This document shows positions 1 through 9,305 of a stretch of 64,000 nt of DNA, piece by piece. Both the position numbers and the translations under genes were made by a program. The notes beneath the pieces were generated by a model that saw nothing but the letters and a program-made list of their open reading frames with translations, was not told where the DNA came from and ran no database searches. Every line of letters begins with the position of its first letter. Within the stretch, counting starts at the first letter, position 1. Origin of the DNA: Yoonia vestfoldensis (GTDB taxonomy: Bacteria; Pseudomonadota; Alphaproteobacteria; Rhodobacterales; Rhodobacteraceae); NCBI RefSeq assembly GCF_002158905.1, contig NZ_CP021431.1:2605001-2669000 (forward strand), given 5' to 3'.

Positions 1-2
1 AC

Positions 3-650
<648 letters not shown>

Positions 651-1727
651 ATGTCCGCGCCGACACGGATCAGCACCACCGCCGCATGGCGCGATGATGA
701 ATGGCTTGAATGCGTCATGGTCATCCCAGAGGCCCCGGATGTGGTCACCTTTGCCTTTCGCGCACCCTCGGGCGCATGGTTCGATTATGAACCGGGCCAG
801 TTTCTGACGCTGGACCTACCGGTGCCGGGGGGCGCGGTGCAGCGGACCTATACGATATCTTCCAGCCCCTCGCGGCCCTTGTCGATCTCGGTCACGGTCA
901 AGGCGCAGCAGGACAGTATCGGCACGCGCTGGATGCTGGACCATCTGCGTCCGGGGATGAAGATCAAGGCTTATGGCCCTGCAGGCATCTTCAGCTTTCA
1001 CCGGCATCCGGCAGACAAATACCTGTTCATCTCGGCAGGGTCGGGCATCACGCCGATGATGTCGATGACGACCTGGGCCTGGGACAGCGGCGACATGCCC
1101 GATATCGTCTTTGTCCATGCCGCGCGCCGCCCGTCCGATATCATCTTTCGCGAAAGGCTGGATCAATTCGCCAACCGCGTGCCGGGGCTGCAATTGCGGT
1201 ATACAGTCAAGGACCCCGACCCGTTCCGCGTCTGGCACGGCTATCACGGGCGGCTGAACCAAATCATGCTGGGGCTGATGGCGCCGGATTATCTGGACCG
1301 CGAGGTGTTCTGCTGCGGGCCCGAGCCTTTCATGCAGGCGGTGCGCGATATGCTGAATGCGCTTGGCTATGACATGGACCGCTATCATCAGGAAAACTTT
1401 CAGGCCCCCGTCGCAAAAGCCGCCGATGCGCCCGAGATCAACGATGTCACGCCCGATGCGGACAGCAATGCGCAGATCACCTTTGCCAGCTCCGGCGTGG
1501 TGGCAGCCTGCACCGAAACCGATACCGTCCTTGCCGTGGCGCGTGCCAACGGGCTGAACATCCCGTCAGGCTGCACCTTTGGGCTTTGCGGCACCTGCAA
1601 GATCCGCAAAACCGCGGGCGAGGTGCATATGGTCCATAACGGCGGCATCTCGGAGGAGGATATCGCCGCGGGCTATATTCTTGCTTGCTGCTCCAACCCG
1701 CTGGGCCGGATCGAAGTCGCCATCTGA
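651..1727 (+). CDS. gbcB: Glycine betaine monooxygenase reductase subunit (FAD, NAD(P)H and 2Fe-2S domains)
   Basis: 358-residue electron-transfer partner of the preceding oxygenase. Domains in order: an FAD-binding barrel (RTYTISSSPS near residue 66), an NAD(P)-binding domain (GSGITPMMSM near residue 126; CCGPEPFM near 224), and a C-terminal plant-type ferredoxin domain with the CTFGLCGTC cysteine pattern and a late CC pair. It passes electrons from NAD(P)H through FAD and the 2Fe-2S cluster to the Rieske centre of the oxygenase. The ATG follows the gbcA stop with no gap, consistent with translational coupling. A hairpin with a T-tract lies just downstream. The family is certain; the exact substrate of the pair is inferred. 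Confidence 0.85.
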   Translation: MSAPTRISTTAAWRDDEWLECVMVIPEAPDVVTFAFRAPSGAWFDYEPGQFLTLDLPVPGGAVQRTYTISSSPSRPLSISVTVKAQQDSIGTRWMLDHLRPGMKIKAYGPAGIFSFHRHPADKYLFISAGSGITPMMSMTTWAWDSGDMPDIVFVHAARRPSDIIFRERLDQFANRVPGLQLRYTVKDPDPFRVWHGYHGRLNQIMLGLMAPDYLDREVFCCGPEPFMQAVRDMLNALGYDMDRYHQENFQAPVAKAADAPEINDVTPDADSNAQITFASSGVVAACTETDTVLAVARANGLNIPSGCTFGLCGTCKIRKTAGEVHMVHNGGISEEDIAAGYILACCSNPLGRIEVAI

Positions 1728-1849
1728 CTTCTTTTTTCCAAAAATACTCCGGGGTGAGGCCCGGATTTATTCCGGGCCGAGGGGCAGCGCCCCTTTTTGC
1801 GGCAAAGCCGCAAAGCGCTCCGCGCGGGGATATTTAGGCTCGGAAGATG
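1728..1849. repeat. Composite intergenic repeat with type A and type B ends
   Basis: Left end is CTTCTTTTTTCCAAAAATA (1728 onward, type A). Right end is the reverse complement of CATCTTCCGAGCCTAAATAT (1827-1849, type B). Between them lie three hairpins: an 8-bp stem at 1758-1778, the terminator at 1781-1793, and TTGCGGC/GCCGCAA around 1796-1812. The same two end sequences flank another palindrome-rich spacer at 19964-20081 and occur singly elsewhere in the window. Confidence 0.75.
1781..1798 (+). terminator. Probable intrinsic terminator of gbcAB
   Basis: GGGGC-AGC-GCCCC followed directly by TTTTT, 54 bases after the gbcB stop. It lies within the composite repeat spacer between the convergent genes gbcB and metH. 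Confidence 0.6.
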
Positions 1850-1856
1850 GGGGCGG

Positions 1857-4800
1857 TTATTCCGCCGCCAGCGCCGCTTTCGCCTGCGGGACGTAATTCA
1901 GCACCGGTCCCAGCCAGCGTTCGACCTCGGCCGCATCCATGCCCTTGCGCGCGGCATAATCCAGCACCTGATCCTGTTCGACCTTGGCCACACCGAAATA
2001 ATAGGCGTCAGGATGCCCGATATAAAGCCCCGAAACCGATGAACCCGGCCACATCGCCATGCTTTCGGTCAGTTTCACACCCGTGGTGGCCTGTGCATCC
2101 AGCAGCCGGAACAGGGTGGTTTTCTCGGTATGATCGGGCTGAGCGGGATAGCCCGGCGCGGGCCGGATGCCGCGATAAGGCTCGCCGATCAGATCGGCGG
2201 GTGCCAGATTTTCATCCGGCGCATAGCCCCAGAGCTCGCGGCGCACCACTTCATGCATCCGCTCGGCAAAGGCTTCGGCGAAACGGTCGGCCAAAGCCTT
2301 GACCAGAATGGCGTTGAAATCATCGCCCGCTTTCTCGAACCGTTCGGCAATGGCGATTTCCTCGACCCCCGCCGTCACGACAAAGCCGCCGACGTAATCG
2401 GGGGTGCCGGCCGGGGCCACGAAATCCGACAGCGCCACATTGGGCCGCCCGTCGCGTTTGCTGACCTGCTGGCGCAGGGTATGCAGCATGGCCAGTTCGG
2501 TCTTGCGCCCATCATCGGTGAACAGGCGGATATCATCGCCCAAAGCATTGGCAGGCCAAAAGCCCACCACCGCGCGCGGGCGGAACCATTTTTCATCGAT
2601 GATCTGCGCCAGCATCTCTTGCGCATCGGCGAACAGCGCGCGCGCCGCCTGCCCTTGTTTTTCGTCTTGCAGGATCTTGGGATAGATCCCTTTCAATTCC
2701 CATGTCTGGAAAAACGGCGTCCAGTCGATATAGCGGGCAAGCTCTGCCAGATCCCAATCCTCATAGACTTTCGTGCCAAGGAAAGAGGGTGCCGTCACGC
2801 GGTAATCCTGCCAGTCGATCTGCAACGCATTGGCGCGGGCCGCCGCCAGCGGCAGGCGTTTCTTGGCGCGTTCCGACCGCGCGTGCTGTTCCGCGACCTT
2901 TTCATATTCGGCGCGGATCGTGTCGACATAGCCCGCCTTTTGATCCGGCGACAAAAGCGCCGAGACGACACCCACCGCACGGCTGGCATCGGTCACATAG
3001 ACCGTCTGGCCTGCCGCATAATTGGGGTGAATTTTCACCGCCGTATGCACGCGGCTGGTGGTCGCGCCGCCGATCAGCAGCGGGATATCCAACCCTGCGC
3101 GTTCCATCTCAGCCGCCATATGGACCATTTCATCCAGCGAGGGCGTGATCAGGCCCGACAGGCCGATGATATCGACCTTTTCAGCAATGGCCGTTTCAAT
3201 GATCTTGGCCGCAGGCACCATCACGCCCAGATCAATGATGTCGTAATTGTTGCAGGCCAGCACGACGCCCACGATATTCTTGCCGATATCATGCACATCG
3301 CCTTTGACCGTGGCCATCAGCACCTTGCCCGCAGATTCGCGCCCCGTGCCACCGTTCAGGCGCTTTTCTTCTTCCATATAGGGCAGCAGCACGGCGACCG
3401 CCTGTTTCATCACGCGGGCGGATTTGACGACCTGCGGCAGGAACATCTTGCCCGCGCCGAACAGATCGCCCACGACATTCATCCCCGCCATCAGCGGGCC
3501 TTCGATCACATGCAGCGGGCGGTCGGCTTGCAAACGGGCCTCTTCGGTATCGGCGTCGATGAATTCGGTGATGCCGTTGACCAGCGCATGTTCCAGCCGT
3601 TTTTCGACCGACCAGTCGCGCCATTTCAGATCGCGTTCCTTCGCCTCGCGCGCGCCGGTGGATTTGAAACGTTCGGCGATGACCAGCATGTTTTCGGTCG
3701 CATCCGGCGTGCGGTTCAGCACCACATCTTCGCAGGCCGCGCGCAGATCAGGGTCGATACTGTCATAAACCGCCAACTGCCCTGCGTTGACGATCCCCAT
3801 ATCCATGCCGACCTGAATCGCATGATAAAGGAACACCGCATGCATCGCCTCGCGCACAGGATCGTTGCCACGGAAGCTGAAGGACAGGTTCGACACACCG
3901 CCCGAGACATGCACATGCGGCAGATCGGCGATGATCCGGCGGGTGGCGTTGATGAAATCGACGCCGTAATTGTCGTGTTCCTCGATCCCTGTCGCCACGG
4001 CAAAGACATTGGGGTCAAAGATGATATCCTCGGGCGGGAAACCCACCTTTTCGGTCAGCAGGCGATAGGCGCGGGTGCAAATCTCGACCTTGCGATCTTC
4101 GGTATCGGCTTGGCCCGCCTCGTCAAAGGCCATGACAACCACCGCAGCCCCGTAAGCACGGCAGAGCCGCGCCTGATGCAGAAACGCCTCTTCGCCTTCT
4201 TTCATGCTGATCGAATTGACGATGGCTTTGCCTTGCACGCATTGCAGGCCCGCCTCGATCACCTCCCATTTAGAGCTGTCGATCATCACCGGCACGCGGG
4301 CGATATCGGGTTCGGCGGCGATCAGGTTCAGGAATTCGATCATCGCCTGTTTGCTGTCGATCAACCCCTCGTCCATGTTCACATCAATGATCTGCGCGCC
4401 GTTTTCGACCTGATCACGGGCGACATCGACGGCCGCCGCATAATCGCGGTTGGTAATCAGCTTGCGGAATTTGGCCGATCCGGTGACATTCGTCCGCTCG
4501 CCCACGTTCACAAAGGGAATGTCGGGTGTCAGGGTGAACGGCTCCAGCCCCGACAGGCGCATCAGCGGCGTCTGCGCCGGGATCGCGCGGGGTTTATGGC
4601 CCGCCACGGCCGCGGCAATGGCGCGGATATGATCAGGCGTTGATCCGCAGCAACCGCCGACGATATTGACAAGACCGTCCTTGGCAAAGTCAGCGATCTG
4701 GCTGGCCATGAATGCGGGGCTTTCGTCATATTCCCCGAATTCATTGGGCAGTCCCGCATTGGGATAGGCGCAGATCAGCCTATCGGCCACGCCGGATAAT

Positions 4801-5621
4801 TCCGCCAGATGGGCGCGCATTTCCGCCGCCCCCAGCGCGCAGTTCAGCCCGATGGTCAAAGGATCGGCATGGCGCACCGCATGCCAGAACGCGGTGGGTG
4901 TCTGGCCAGACAGGGTGCGGCCAGAACGGTCTGTGATTGTGCCGGAAATCATCACCGGCAGGCGCAGGCCATTGGCGGCAAAGATTTCTTCGCAAGCGAA
5001 AATCGCGGCCTTGGCGTTGAGCGTGTCGAAGATCGTCTCGATCAGGATCAGATCGGCCCCGCCGTCGATCAGCCCGCGCAATTGTTCGGCATAGGCCGCG
5101 CGCAGCTGATCAAAGGTCACGGCGCGGTAGCCCGGATTATTCACATCGGGCGACATCGACGCCGTGCGATTGGTCGGCCCCAGCGCACCCGCGACGAACC
5201 GCATCCGGCCGTCCTGCGCCGTGGCACGGTCCAGCGCCTGCCGGACCAGCCGCGCGCCGTGAAAGTTCAGATCATAGACCAGATGTTCCAGCCCATAATC
5301 GGCCTGCGCGATGGAGGTCGACGAAAACGTGTTCGTCTCGACGATATCCGCGCCGGCCATCGCATAGGCGTAATGGATATCCTCGATCGCCTGCGGCTGG
5401 GTCAGGATCAGCAGATCGTTATTGCCTTGCTGCGGCAGCGGCTTGTCGCCGAAAATCTGCGGATGACAGGCACAGCCCGCGCCATGGGCGGTGAAATCCC
5501 CCTCGCCAAAGCCCAGCGCCTGAATCTGCGTCCCCATCGCCCCGTCAAGGATCAGGATACGCTCTGCCGCCGCAGCGGCAATCCGGTCAAAGGCAGGGGA
5601 TTTGGGCAAGATATGGGTCAT
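1857..5621 (-). CDS. metH: Cobalamin-dependent methionine synthase
   Basis: Full-length 1254-residue MetH. It transfers the methyl group of 5-methyltetrahydrofolate via methylcobalamin to homocysteine in the cytoplasm. Domains in order: homocysteine/zinc domain ([10 protein letters not shown]; later GLNCALG and GGCCGS zinc cysteines), pterin domain ([17 protein letters not shown]), cobalamin domain ([10 protein letters not shown], with the cobalt-ligand histidine, then [13 protein letters not shown]), and C-terminal reactivation domain binding S-adenosylmethionine ([15 protein letters not shown]). The frame is open further upstream, but I chose the ATG at 5621. It has a GGAG ribosome-binding site 5 bases ahead, and the protein then begins MTHILPKSP, as homologues do. 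It needs B12, which fits cobQ in this window. A candidate MetR box lies upstream. Confidence 0.97.
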   Translation of the reverse strand: MTHILPKSPAFDRIAAAAAERILILDGAMGTQIQALGFGEGDFTAHGAGCACHPQIFGDKPLPQQGNNDLLILTQPQAIEDIHYAYAMAGADIVETNTFSSTSIAQADYGLEHLVYDLNFHGARLVRQALDRATAQDGRMRFVAGALGPTNRTASMSPDVNNPGYRAVTFDQLRAAYAEQLRGLIDGGADLILIETIFDTLNAKAAIFACEEIFAANGLRLPVMISGTITDRSGRTLSGQTPTAFWHAVRHADPLTIGLNCALGAAEMRAHLAELSGVADRLICAYPNAGLPNEFGEYDESPAFMASQIADFAKDGLVNIVGGCCGSTPDHIRAIAAAVAGHKPRAIPAQTPLMRLSGLEPFTLTPDIPFVNVGERTNVTGSAKFRKLITNRDYAAAVDVARDQVENGAQIIDVNMDEGLIDSKQAMIEFLNLIAAEPDIARVPVMIDSSKWEVIEAGLQCVQGKAIVNSISMKEGEEAFLHQARLCRAYGAAVVVMAFDEAGQADTEDRKVEICTRAYRLLTEKVGFPPEDIIFDPNVFAVATGIEEHDNYGVDFINATRRIIADLPHVHVSGGVSNLSFSFRGNDPVREAMHAVFLYHAIQVGMDMGIVNAGQLAVYDSIDPDLRAACEDVVLNRTPDATENMLVIAERFKSTGAREAKERDLKWRDWSVEKRLEHALVNGITEFIDADTEEARLQADRPLHVIEGPLMAGMNVVGDLFGAGKMFLPQVVKSARVMKQAVAVLLPYMEEEKRLNGGTGRESAGKVLMATVKGDVHDIGKNIVGVVLACNNYDIIDLGVMVPAAKIIETAIAEKVDIIGLSGLITPSLDEMVHMAAEMERAGLDIPLLIGGATTSRVHTAVKIHPNYAAGQTVYVTDASRAVGVVSALLSPDQKAGYVDTIRAEYEKVAEQHARSERAKKRLPLAAARANALQIDWQDYRVTAPSFLGTKVYEDWDLAELARYIDWTPFFQTWELKGIYPKILQDEKQGQAARALFADAQEMLAQIIDEKWFRPRAVVGFWPANALGDDIRLFTDDGRKTELAMLHTLRQQVSKRDGRPNVALSDFVAPAGTPDYVGGFVVTAGVEEIAIAERFEKAGDDFNAILVKALADRFAEAFAERMHEVVRRELWGYAPDENLAPADLIGEPYRGIRPAPGYPAQPDHTEKTTLFRLLDAQATTGVKLTESMAMWPGSSVSGLYIGHPDAYYFGVAKVEQDQVLDYAARKGMDAAEVERWLGPVLNYVPQAKAALAAE

Positions 5622-5640
5622 AGTGCTCCGATCAAACGAC

Positions 5641-5660
5641 AAAAGGCACCTGACGTGCCT
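5641..5660 (-). promoter_or_regulatory. Hairpin in the metH leader, possible attenuator
   Basis: On the minus strand AGGCAC-GTCAG-GTGCCT forms a perfect 6-bp stem followed by TTT, ending about 22 bases before the metH ATG. It could be a weak attenuator or a structure affecting ribosome access. I do not recognise a known riboswitch class around it. Confidence 0.3.
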
Positions 5661-5718
5661 GCCTTTCAGATAGGCTGCTGCGGTTGTGAAAACAAATTCA
5701 TGTTGGGCAAGACGATTA

Positions 5719-5731
5719 TGAGCTTCATTCA
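5719..5731 (-). promoter_or_regulatory. Candidate MetR-binding box upstream of metH
   Basis: On the minus strand this reads TGAATGAAGCTCA. It has one mismatch to the MetR consensus TGAA-N5-TTCA and lies about 100 bases before the metH start. A weaker copy with 6-base spacing (TGAA-N6-TTCA) is at 5687-5700. The perfect box in front of metF, next to metR, makes shared control plausible. Confidence 0.4.
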
Positions 5732-5893
5732 TGTTCGGACCTATGCGCCCAGCGCGTCCGGCGCGCGGCGGTCGAATCGCTTTACTTACCCGATTATTTC
5801 TGTCAGGAATAAATCACCCAGTCGGAGACGCCAGTTGCCCCCCAGCTGCACCATGATCCGGCAAGGCATATGCCCTTTGGACAGGAATTGCCG

Positions 5894-6076
5894 ATGCCCG
5901 ATGCCCCCTATGATTTCCTGATCGACCTGATCGCGGCCCAAGATGATTGCGGCACCGATGGGATCGGGATGGAACCACAGCTGGTCGAGTTGCTGCTTGA
6001 CCGCCAAGCCCAGTCAGTTGCCCAGTCAGCCGCCCAGTCTGCCGCCCAGCAAAGCACCGCCCATGCACGGGGCTGA
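5894..6076 (+). CDS. Small hypothetical protein with glutamine/alanine tandem repeat tail
   Basis: 60-residue protein beginning MPDAPYDFLIDLIAAQDDCG; I do not recognise the family. The ATG at 5894 is preferred over the one at 5870 because AGGA lies 8 bases ahead of it. The C-terminus is encoded by a 12-base tandem repeat (6009-6050, about 3.5 copies) giving QSVA-QSAA-QSAA-QQS. Its last 14 bases overlap the start of the next gene, so the two are probably co-translated. No signal peptide or membrane segment is evident. Confidence 0.5.
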   Translation: MPDAPYDFLIDLIAAQDDCGTDGIGMEPQLVELLLDRQAQSVAQSAAQSAAQQSTAHARG

Positions 6077-6599
6077 TCCGCGTCGCCCGTTTCGCCCGGT
6101 CTATGACCCGCAAGCCGATCACGGCCCCAAACGGGACCCGCGCCCCGGCGAGGTTGCCTTGCAGGACATCGGCCTTGATCCTTTCGCGCGGCTGACGCTG
6201 GTCCTGCTGCGGTCGCATTTCCAGACCTTTGCCGTTCCCGAAAGCCAGGGCTGGTTGATCGCGCTGCGCTGTGCCACGGCGCAGGTCGGTCCCGATGCCG
6301 CCGGTGCCTTATGCTATGATCTGCTGGGCGTGGTGCAGACCCTGCGGTCCAGCCGGACCACGCCAATCGCGTTCAATGCCGAAAGCTGCCCCTGCTGCCG
6401 CGACTGGCTGACGCCTGCGGAACGCCAGATCATGCAGATGATCGCGGCGCTGCGGCATAATCACCAAGGCCGCGCGCGGACCTTGGCGCAATTGCTTTGC
6501 GACGGGGCACCGGACAGCCAATTGCTGGCGGTGACGGAAACCTATCTGCGCCGCAACGCCCCGGATTTCGCGCATGGGGCGGCCTATTCACCCGCCTAA
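6063..6599 (+). CDS. Hypothetical protein with CPCC motif
   Basis: 178-residue soluble protein of unknown family. It starts at ATG 6063, inside the end of the preceding small gene. A central CPCC cluster (ESCPCCRDWLTPAE, around residue 105-118) precedes a helical stretch (QIMQMIAALRHNHQGRARTLAQLLCDG). The cysteine pair could bind metal or be redox-active. It ends 11 bases inside the convergent gene at 6588-6887. The proximity to a metal-chaperone GTPase and a nickel transporter is suggestive only; I assign no function. Confidence 0.55.
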   Translation: MHGADPRRPFRPVYDPQADHGPKRDPRPGEVALQDIGLDPFARLTLVLLRSHFQTFAVPESQGWLIALRCATAQVGPDAAGALCYDLLGVVQTLRSSRTTPIAFNAESCPCCRDWLTPAERQIMQMIAALRHNHQGRARTLAQLLCDGAPDSQLLAVTETYLRRNAPDFAHGAAYSPA

Positions 6600-6887
6600 G
6601 AGCGGTGCCAGATCAATCTCGGTGATCGCCGCCAGCGGACGGTGGACCAGGATGCTCCGCCGGATCAGATCAAATCCGGTGACGCCGATCTGTGTCGCAG
6701 GTCCGGGGCAATCAGGGTCCGCACAGGTAATTTCGGTCACATGCACCAGACATTGCCCGCCGCAACGCGCCCGCACCAGCCGCTTGACCCGTTGCAGATG
6801 CCACAGCATCACGGCCTTGTCGCGCAAGGCATCGGCAGGGGTGGGCAAAGCTGCAGCGCGGGCAGGCAGGGGCATCTGATCTTGCAT
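6588..6887 (-). CDS. Small hypothetical protein with C-x4-C-P motif, divergent from the CobW gene
   Basis: 99-residue protein of unknown function. Its core has the pattern ITCADPDCPGPATQIGV, followed by a basic, hydrophobic stretch and a C-terminal ITEIDLAPLL. Small proteins with a similar C-x4-CP pattern and an 'ITEADL'-like end are, as far as I recall, found beside COG0523 genes. It starts at 6887, 60 bases from the divergent CobW gene. A Zur-like palindrome lies between the two start codons, so both may answer to zinc. Its 3' end overlaps the convergent gene at 6063-6599. Confidence 0.55.
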   Translation of the reverse strand: MQDQMPLPARAAALPTPADALRDKAVMLWHLQRVKRLVRARCGGQCLVHVTEITCADPDCPGPATQIGVTGFDLIRRSILVHRPLAAITEIDLAPLLGG

Positions 6888-6894
6888 CCAGTTT

Positions 6895-6909
6895 TGTTAT
6901 AACATAACA
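6895..6909. promoter_or_regulatory. Zur-like palindrome between divergent genes
   Basis: TGTTAT-AAC-ATAACA is an inverted repeat with perfect 6-base arms. It resembles the TGTTATA...ATAACA core of proteobacterial Zur (zinc uptake regulator) sites. It lies 7 bases before the start codon of the 99-residue gene and 37 bases before the CobW gene, a position suited to repressing both. Confidence 0.5.
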
Positions 6910-6946
6910 ATCATAAGATCGCCCCATCCACAAGCCGGACCGCAAG

Positions 6947-8050
6947 ATGACGATGAAAATCCCCGTGACCCTGCTGACCGGTTTTCTGGGTGCTGGCAAA
7001 ACCACCCTGCTGAACCGTCTGCTGCATGATCCTGCCGCCGGGCGCATCGCCGTGGTGGTCAATGAATTCGGTGCCGCAGGGCTGGACCATGACCTGATCG
7101 AATCTGCCGCAGAAGATGTCGTGTTGATGCCCGCTGGCTGCATCTGCTGCACGATCCGGGGCGATTTGTCGAAAACGCTGGCGCGGTTGCTGGTGCGCCG
7201 GGCGATGGGCGAATTGCGCTTTGACCGCCTTGTCATCGAAACGACCGGCCTGGCCGATCCCGCCCCGATCCATCACACCTTGCTGGTCGATCCGGTGCTG
7301 GCGGCGGATTATCAGCTCGATGGCACCGTGACCGTGGTAGATACTTTGCTGGGCCTGTCCACGCTGGACCGCCACGCCGAGGCGCAGGCGCAGGTCGCCA
7401 TGGCCGACCGGATCGTGCTGAGCAAAGGCGACCTAGCCGAACCGGCCATGGTCGCGGCCTTGCAAACCCGGCTGGATAGGCTGAACCCCGGCGCAAAGCG
7501 GATCATCGCCGACAAAGGTGCGGTCCCCAGCGGGATGCTGTTCGGGCTATGCGCCATGCGCCGCGCGATCACGCAGGATCAGGCGCTGGACTGGCTTGCC
7601 GCCCCTGCCCCCGATCCTCTGGCCGGGCTATCGGGGATGGCTTTGCCAACAGCCGCCAAGATTGATCTGGCCGCGCCGTCGCATCATGCCCGCGACGACA
7701 GGATCACGACCGCCGCGATCACGCTGGACGCGCCCATCGCGCCGGATTTATTCGACCTCTGGCTTGATACGCTGATCGCGCTGCGCGGCCCCGATATTCT
7801 GCGGATGAAGGGGATCGTGCATATTCAGGGCTTGCCCACCCCCTTTGTGTTCCACGGCGTCCAGCATATCTTCGAGCCGCCCGTCGCGCTGGATCACTGG
7901 CCTGCGGGTGACCAGACCAGCCGGATCGTCGTGATCGCCCGCGATATCGCGCAGCAGGATCTTGCGGCAAGCCTTGCCATGCTGAACGGCGCGGATGAAC
8001 GGCAAGACGTCGACGCCAGAGACATTGACGCCAAAGACATTGACGCCTGA
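6947..8050 (+). CDS. COG0523 / CobW-family metal-chaperone GTPase
   Basis: 367-residue G3E GTPase. It has the P-loop GFLGAGKTT (residues 12-20), the family metal-binding motif CICC (residues 65-68), the Walker-B-like ETTGLADP, and an NKxD variant read as SKGD. The C-terminal CobW_C domain follows. Such proteins insert or deliver metals, most often zinc when under Zur control. Nothing ties this copy to cobalamin synthesis despite the family name. The C-terminus ends in a short repeat, [14 protein letters not shown], from a small tandem duplication. The downstream nickel operon has its own operator, so this gene is probably a separate zinc-responsive unit. Confidence 0.85.
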   Translation: MTMKIPVTLLTGFLGAGKTTLLNRLLHDPAAGRIAVVVNEFGAAGLDHDLIESAAEDVVLMPAGCICCTIRGDLSKTLARLLVRRAMGELRFDRLVIETTGLADPAPIHHTLLVDPVLAADYQLDGTVTVVDTLLGLSTLDRHAEAQAQVAMADRIVLSKGDLAEPAMVAALQTRLDRLNPGAKRIIADKGAVPSGMLFGLCAMRRAITQDQALDWLAAPAPDPLAGLSGMALPTAAKIDLAAPSHHARDDRITTAAITLDAPIAPDLFDLWLDTLIALRGPDILRMKGIVHIQGLPTPFVFHGVQHIFEPPVALDHWPAGDQTSRIVVIARDIAQQDLAASLAMLNGADERQDVDARDIDAKDIDA

Positions 8051-8076
8051 GCCATTGACAGGCTGACGGGGCAATC

Positions 8077-8104
8077 GTATGAAAAAAACTTCTCTTTTTC
8101 ATAC
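8077..8104. promoter_or_regulatory. NikR operator in front of the nickel transporter operon
   Basis: GTATGA (8077-8082) and TCATAC (8099-8104) are separated by exactly 16 bases. This is the canonical NikR operator half-site arrangement known from E. coli nikABCDE. The palindrome extends inward to 10 bases per arm. It ends 15 bases before the first start codon of the operon, a position for repression by nickel-loaded NikR. No nikR gene is in the window. Confidence 0.85.
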
Positions 8105-8119
8105 TATGAAGGATCGTCC

Positions 8120-8863
8120 ATGTCTCTGCATTGCGCCCATCTCTGCACGCTTGCTGCTGCCCTGAGCATCGGCACAGCCGCCGCCGCCGAAGCCCCGCTT
8201 CAGATTTTCGCCAATGGCGAGGCGCTGGCCCGCGACGGATTTCTGGCGCCAGAGCTGACCCGTGACGGCTGGGAATTGCGGTTCGATCATGTCTTTGTCA
8301 CGCTCTCGGGCGTCTCTGCGCTGCAAACCGACAGGCCCTATGACGCCCATGCCGGCGGCAAGCCCAGCGCCACCCAGACCGTCATCTTCGATGCGATCGA
8401 GCAGATGACAATCGACCTGACCGACACCGATGCAGAGGGCCGCGTGCCGCTGGCGACCACAGCCGCGCCCGAGGGCCATTATACCGCACTGGTCTGGTCC
8501 GTGGTGCCCGCCGCATCGGGGGATTGGGCCGGAAAATCCATGGTGCTGATCGGCACGGCGACGCGCGATGGCCAAAGCGTCGATTTCACCCTGACCAGCG
8601 ATGCCACGCATGATTACATCTGCGGCGAATATGTGGGGGATACGCGCAAGGGATTTGTCACCGCTGGCGGTGATGCAGACCTTGAACTGACCTTTCATCT
8701 GGATCATGTCTTCGGACGATATGACAAAGGAGCAGCCGATCACATGAATGTCCATGCGCTGGGGTTCGATGCTTTCGCCACGGGCGGCACCCATGACATG
8801 GCCCTGACCGGCCTGCATATCGGCCATGTCGGCGAGGGACATTGTGCTGTCAGCTATCGTTAA
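8120..8863 (+). CDS. nikK: Periplasmic component of nickel ECF transporter (NikK position)
   Basis: 247-residue exported protein. It has an N-terminal signal peptide (MSLHCAHLCTLAAALSIGTAAAAEA) and a mature part rich in histidine and aspartate (RFDHVFVT, HLDHVFGRYDKGAADHMNVHA). It is the first gene of a five-gene operon directly behind the NikR box, with an AAGGA ribosome-binding site 6 bases before the ATG. In NikKLMQO systems two auxiliary proteins, K and L, replace NikN and assist metal capture at the membrane. I assign the role from position and operator. The domain itself I do not recognise with certainty, so the symbol is provisional. Confidence 0.6.
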   Translation: MSLHCAHLCTLAAALSIGTAAAAEAPLQIFANGEALARDGFLAPELTRDGWELRFDHVFVTLSGVSALQTDRPYDAHAGGKPSATQTVIFDAIEQMTIDLTDTDAEGRVPLATTAAPEGHYTALVWSVVPAASGDWAGKSMVLIGTATRDGQSVDFTLTSDATHDYICGEYVGDTRKGFVTAGGDADLELTFHLDHVFGRYDKGAADHMNVHALGFDAFATGGTHDMALTGLHIGHVGEGHCAVSYR

Positions 8864-9305
8864 ACCGCTGATCGCGGCGCTGCTGCTGGCGGGGCCTGCG
8901 GCGGCGCATGGCGCGTTTGTCGAGGCGCGCAATGTCGCGGCCGTGGCCGTCGATGCGCGCTATGACACCGGCGAGGTCATGGCCGGGGCGCAGGTCTCGG
9001 TCTTTGCCCCCGACAATCCCGCAGAGCCTTGGCTGACGGGGGTGACGGATGCAGACGGCAGGTTCGTCTTTGCGCCCGATAGCGCGCGGCACGGGCAATG
9101 GGCGATCCAGGTGCGACAGGCGGGTCATGGCGCGATGGGCTATGTCACGCTCAGCGCGGATGAAAGCGCCACGATCACCGTCACGCCAGCCAGCGCCGCA
9201 GGCCTGTCATGGGCGCAGCGCCTGCTGATGACGGCCTGCGTCATTTGGGGCTGTATCGGCACGGCGCTTTATGCCCGGCGCATCCGCCCCGCGAAAGCCG
9301 CCTGA
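8844..9305 (+). CDS. nikL: NikL-type auxiliary membrane protein of nickel ECF transporter
   Basis: 153 residues if started at GTG 8844, which has GAGGG just upstream and overlaps the end of nikK by 20 bases. An ATG at 8826 in the same frame is the alternative. A signal segment (KPLIAALLLAGPAAAHG) comes first. Next is a carboxypeptidase-regulatory-like beta domain (AGAQVSVFAPDNP...TDADGRFVFAPD), then a C-terminal membrane anchor (LLMTACVIWGCIGTALYARR). The layout fits NikL/CbiL proteins that stabilise the substrate-binding subunit NikM. The stop codon overlaps the nikM ATG. Confidence 0.75.
   Translation: MLSAIVKPLIAALLLAGPAAAHGAFVEARNVAAVAVDARYDTGEVMAGAQVSVFAPDNPAEPWLTGVTDADGRFVFAPDSARHGQWAIQVRQAGHGAMGYVTLSADESATITVTPASAAGLSWAQRLLMTACVIWGCIGTALYARRIRPAKAA

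Noticed and set aside
2130..4643. 837-codon open frame on the plus strand
   Set aside because: It is exactly antisense to metH, which is a certain full-length gene. Its translation is low-complexity (rich in R, H, D, Q) with no domain, as expected for an open antisense frame in GC-rich DNA.
5622..5893. SAM, SAH or cobalamin riboswitch upstream of metH
   Set aside because: I could not find the conserved cores of these classes. Only a simple hairpin and MetR-like boxes are visible.
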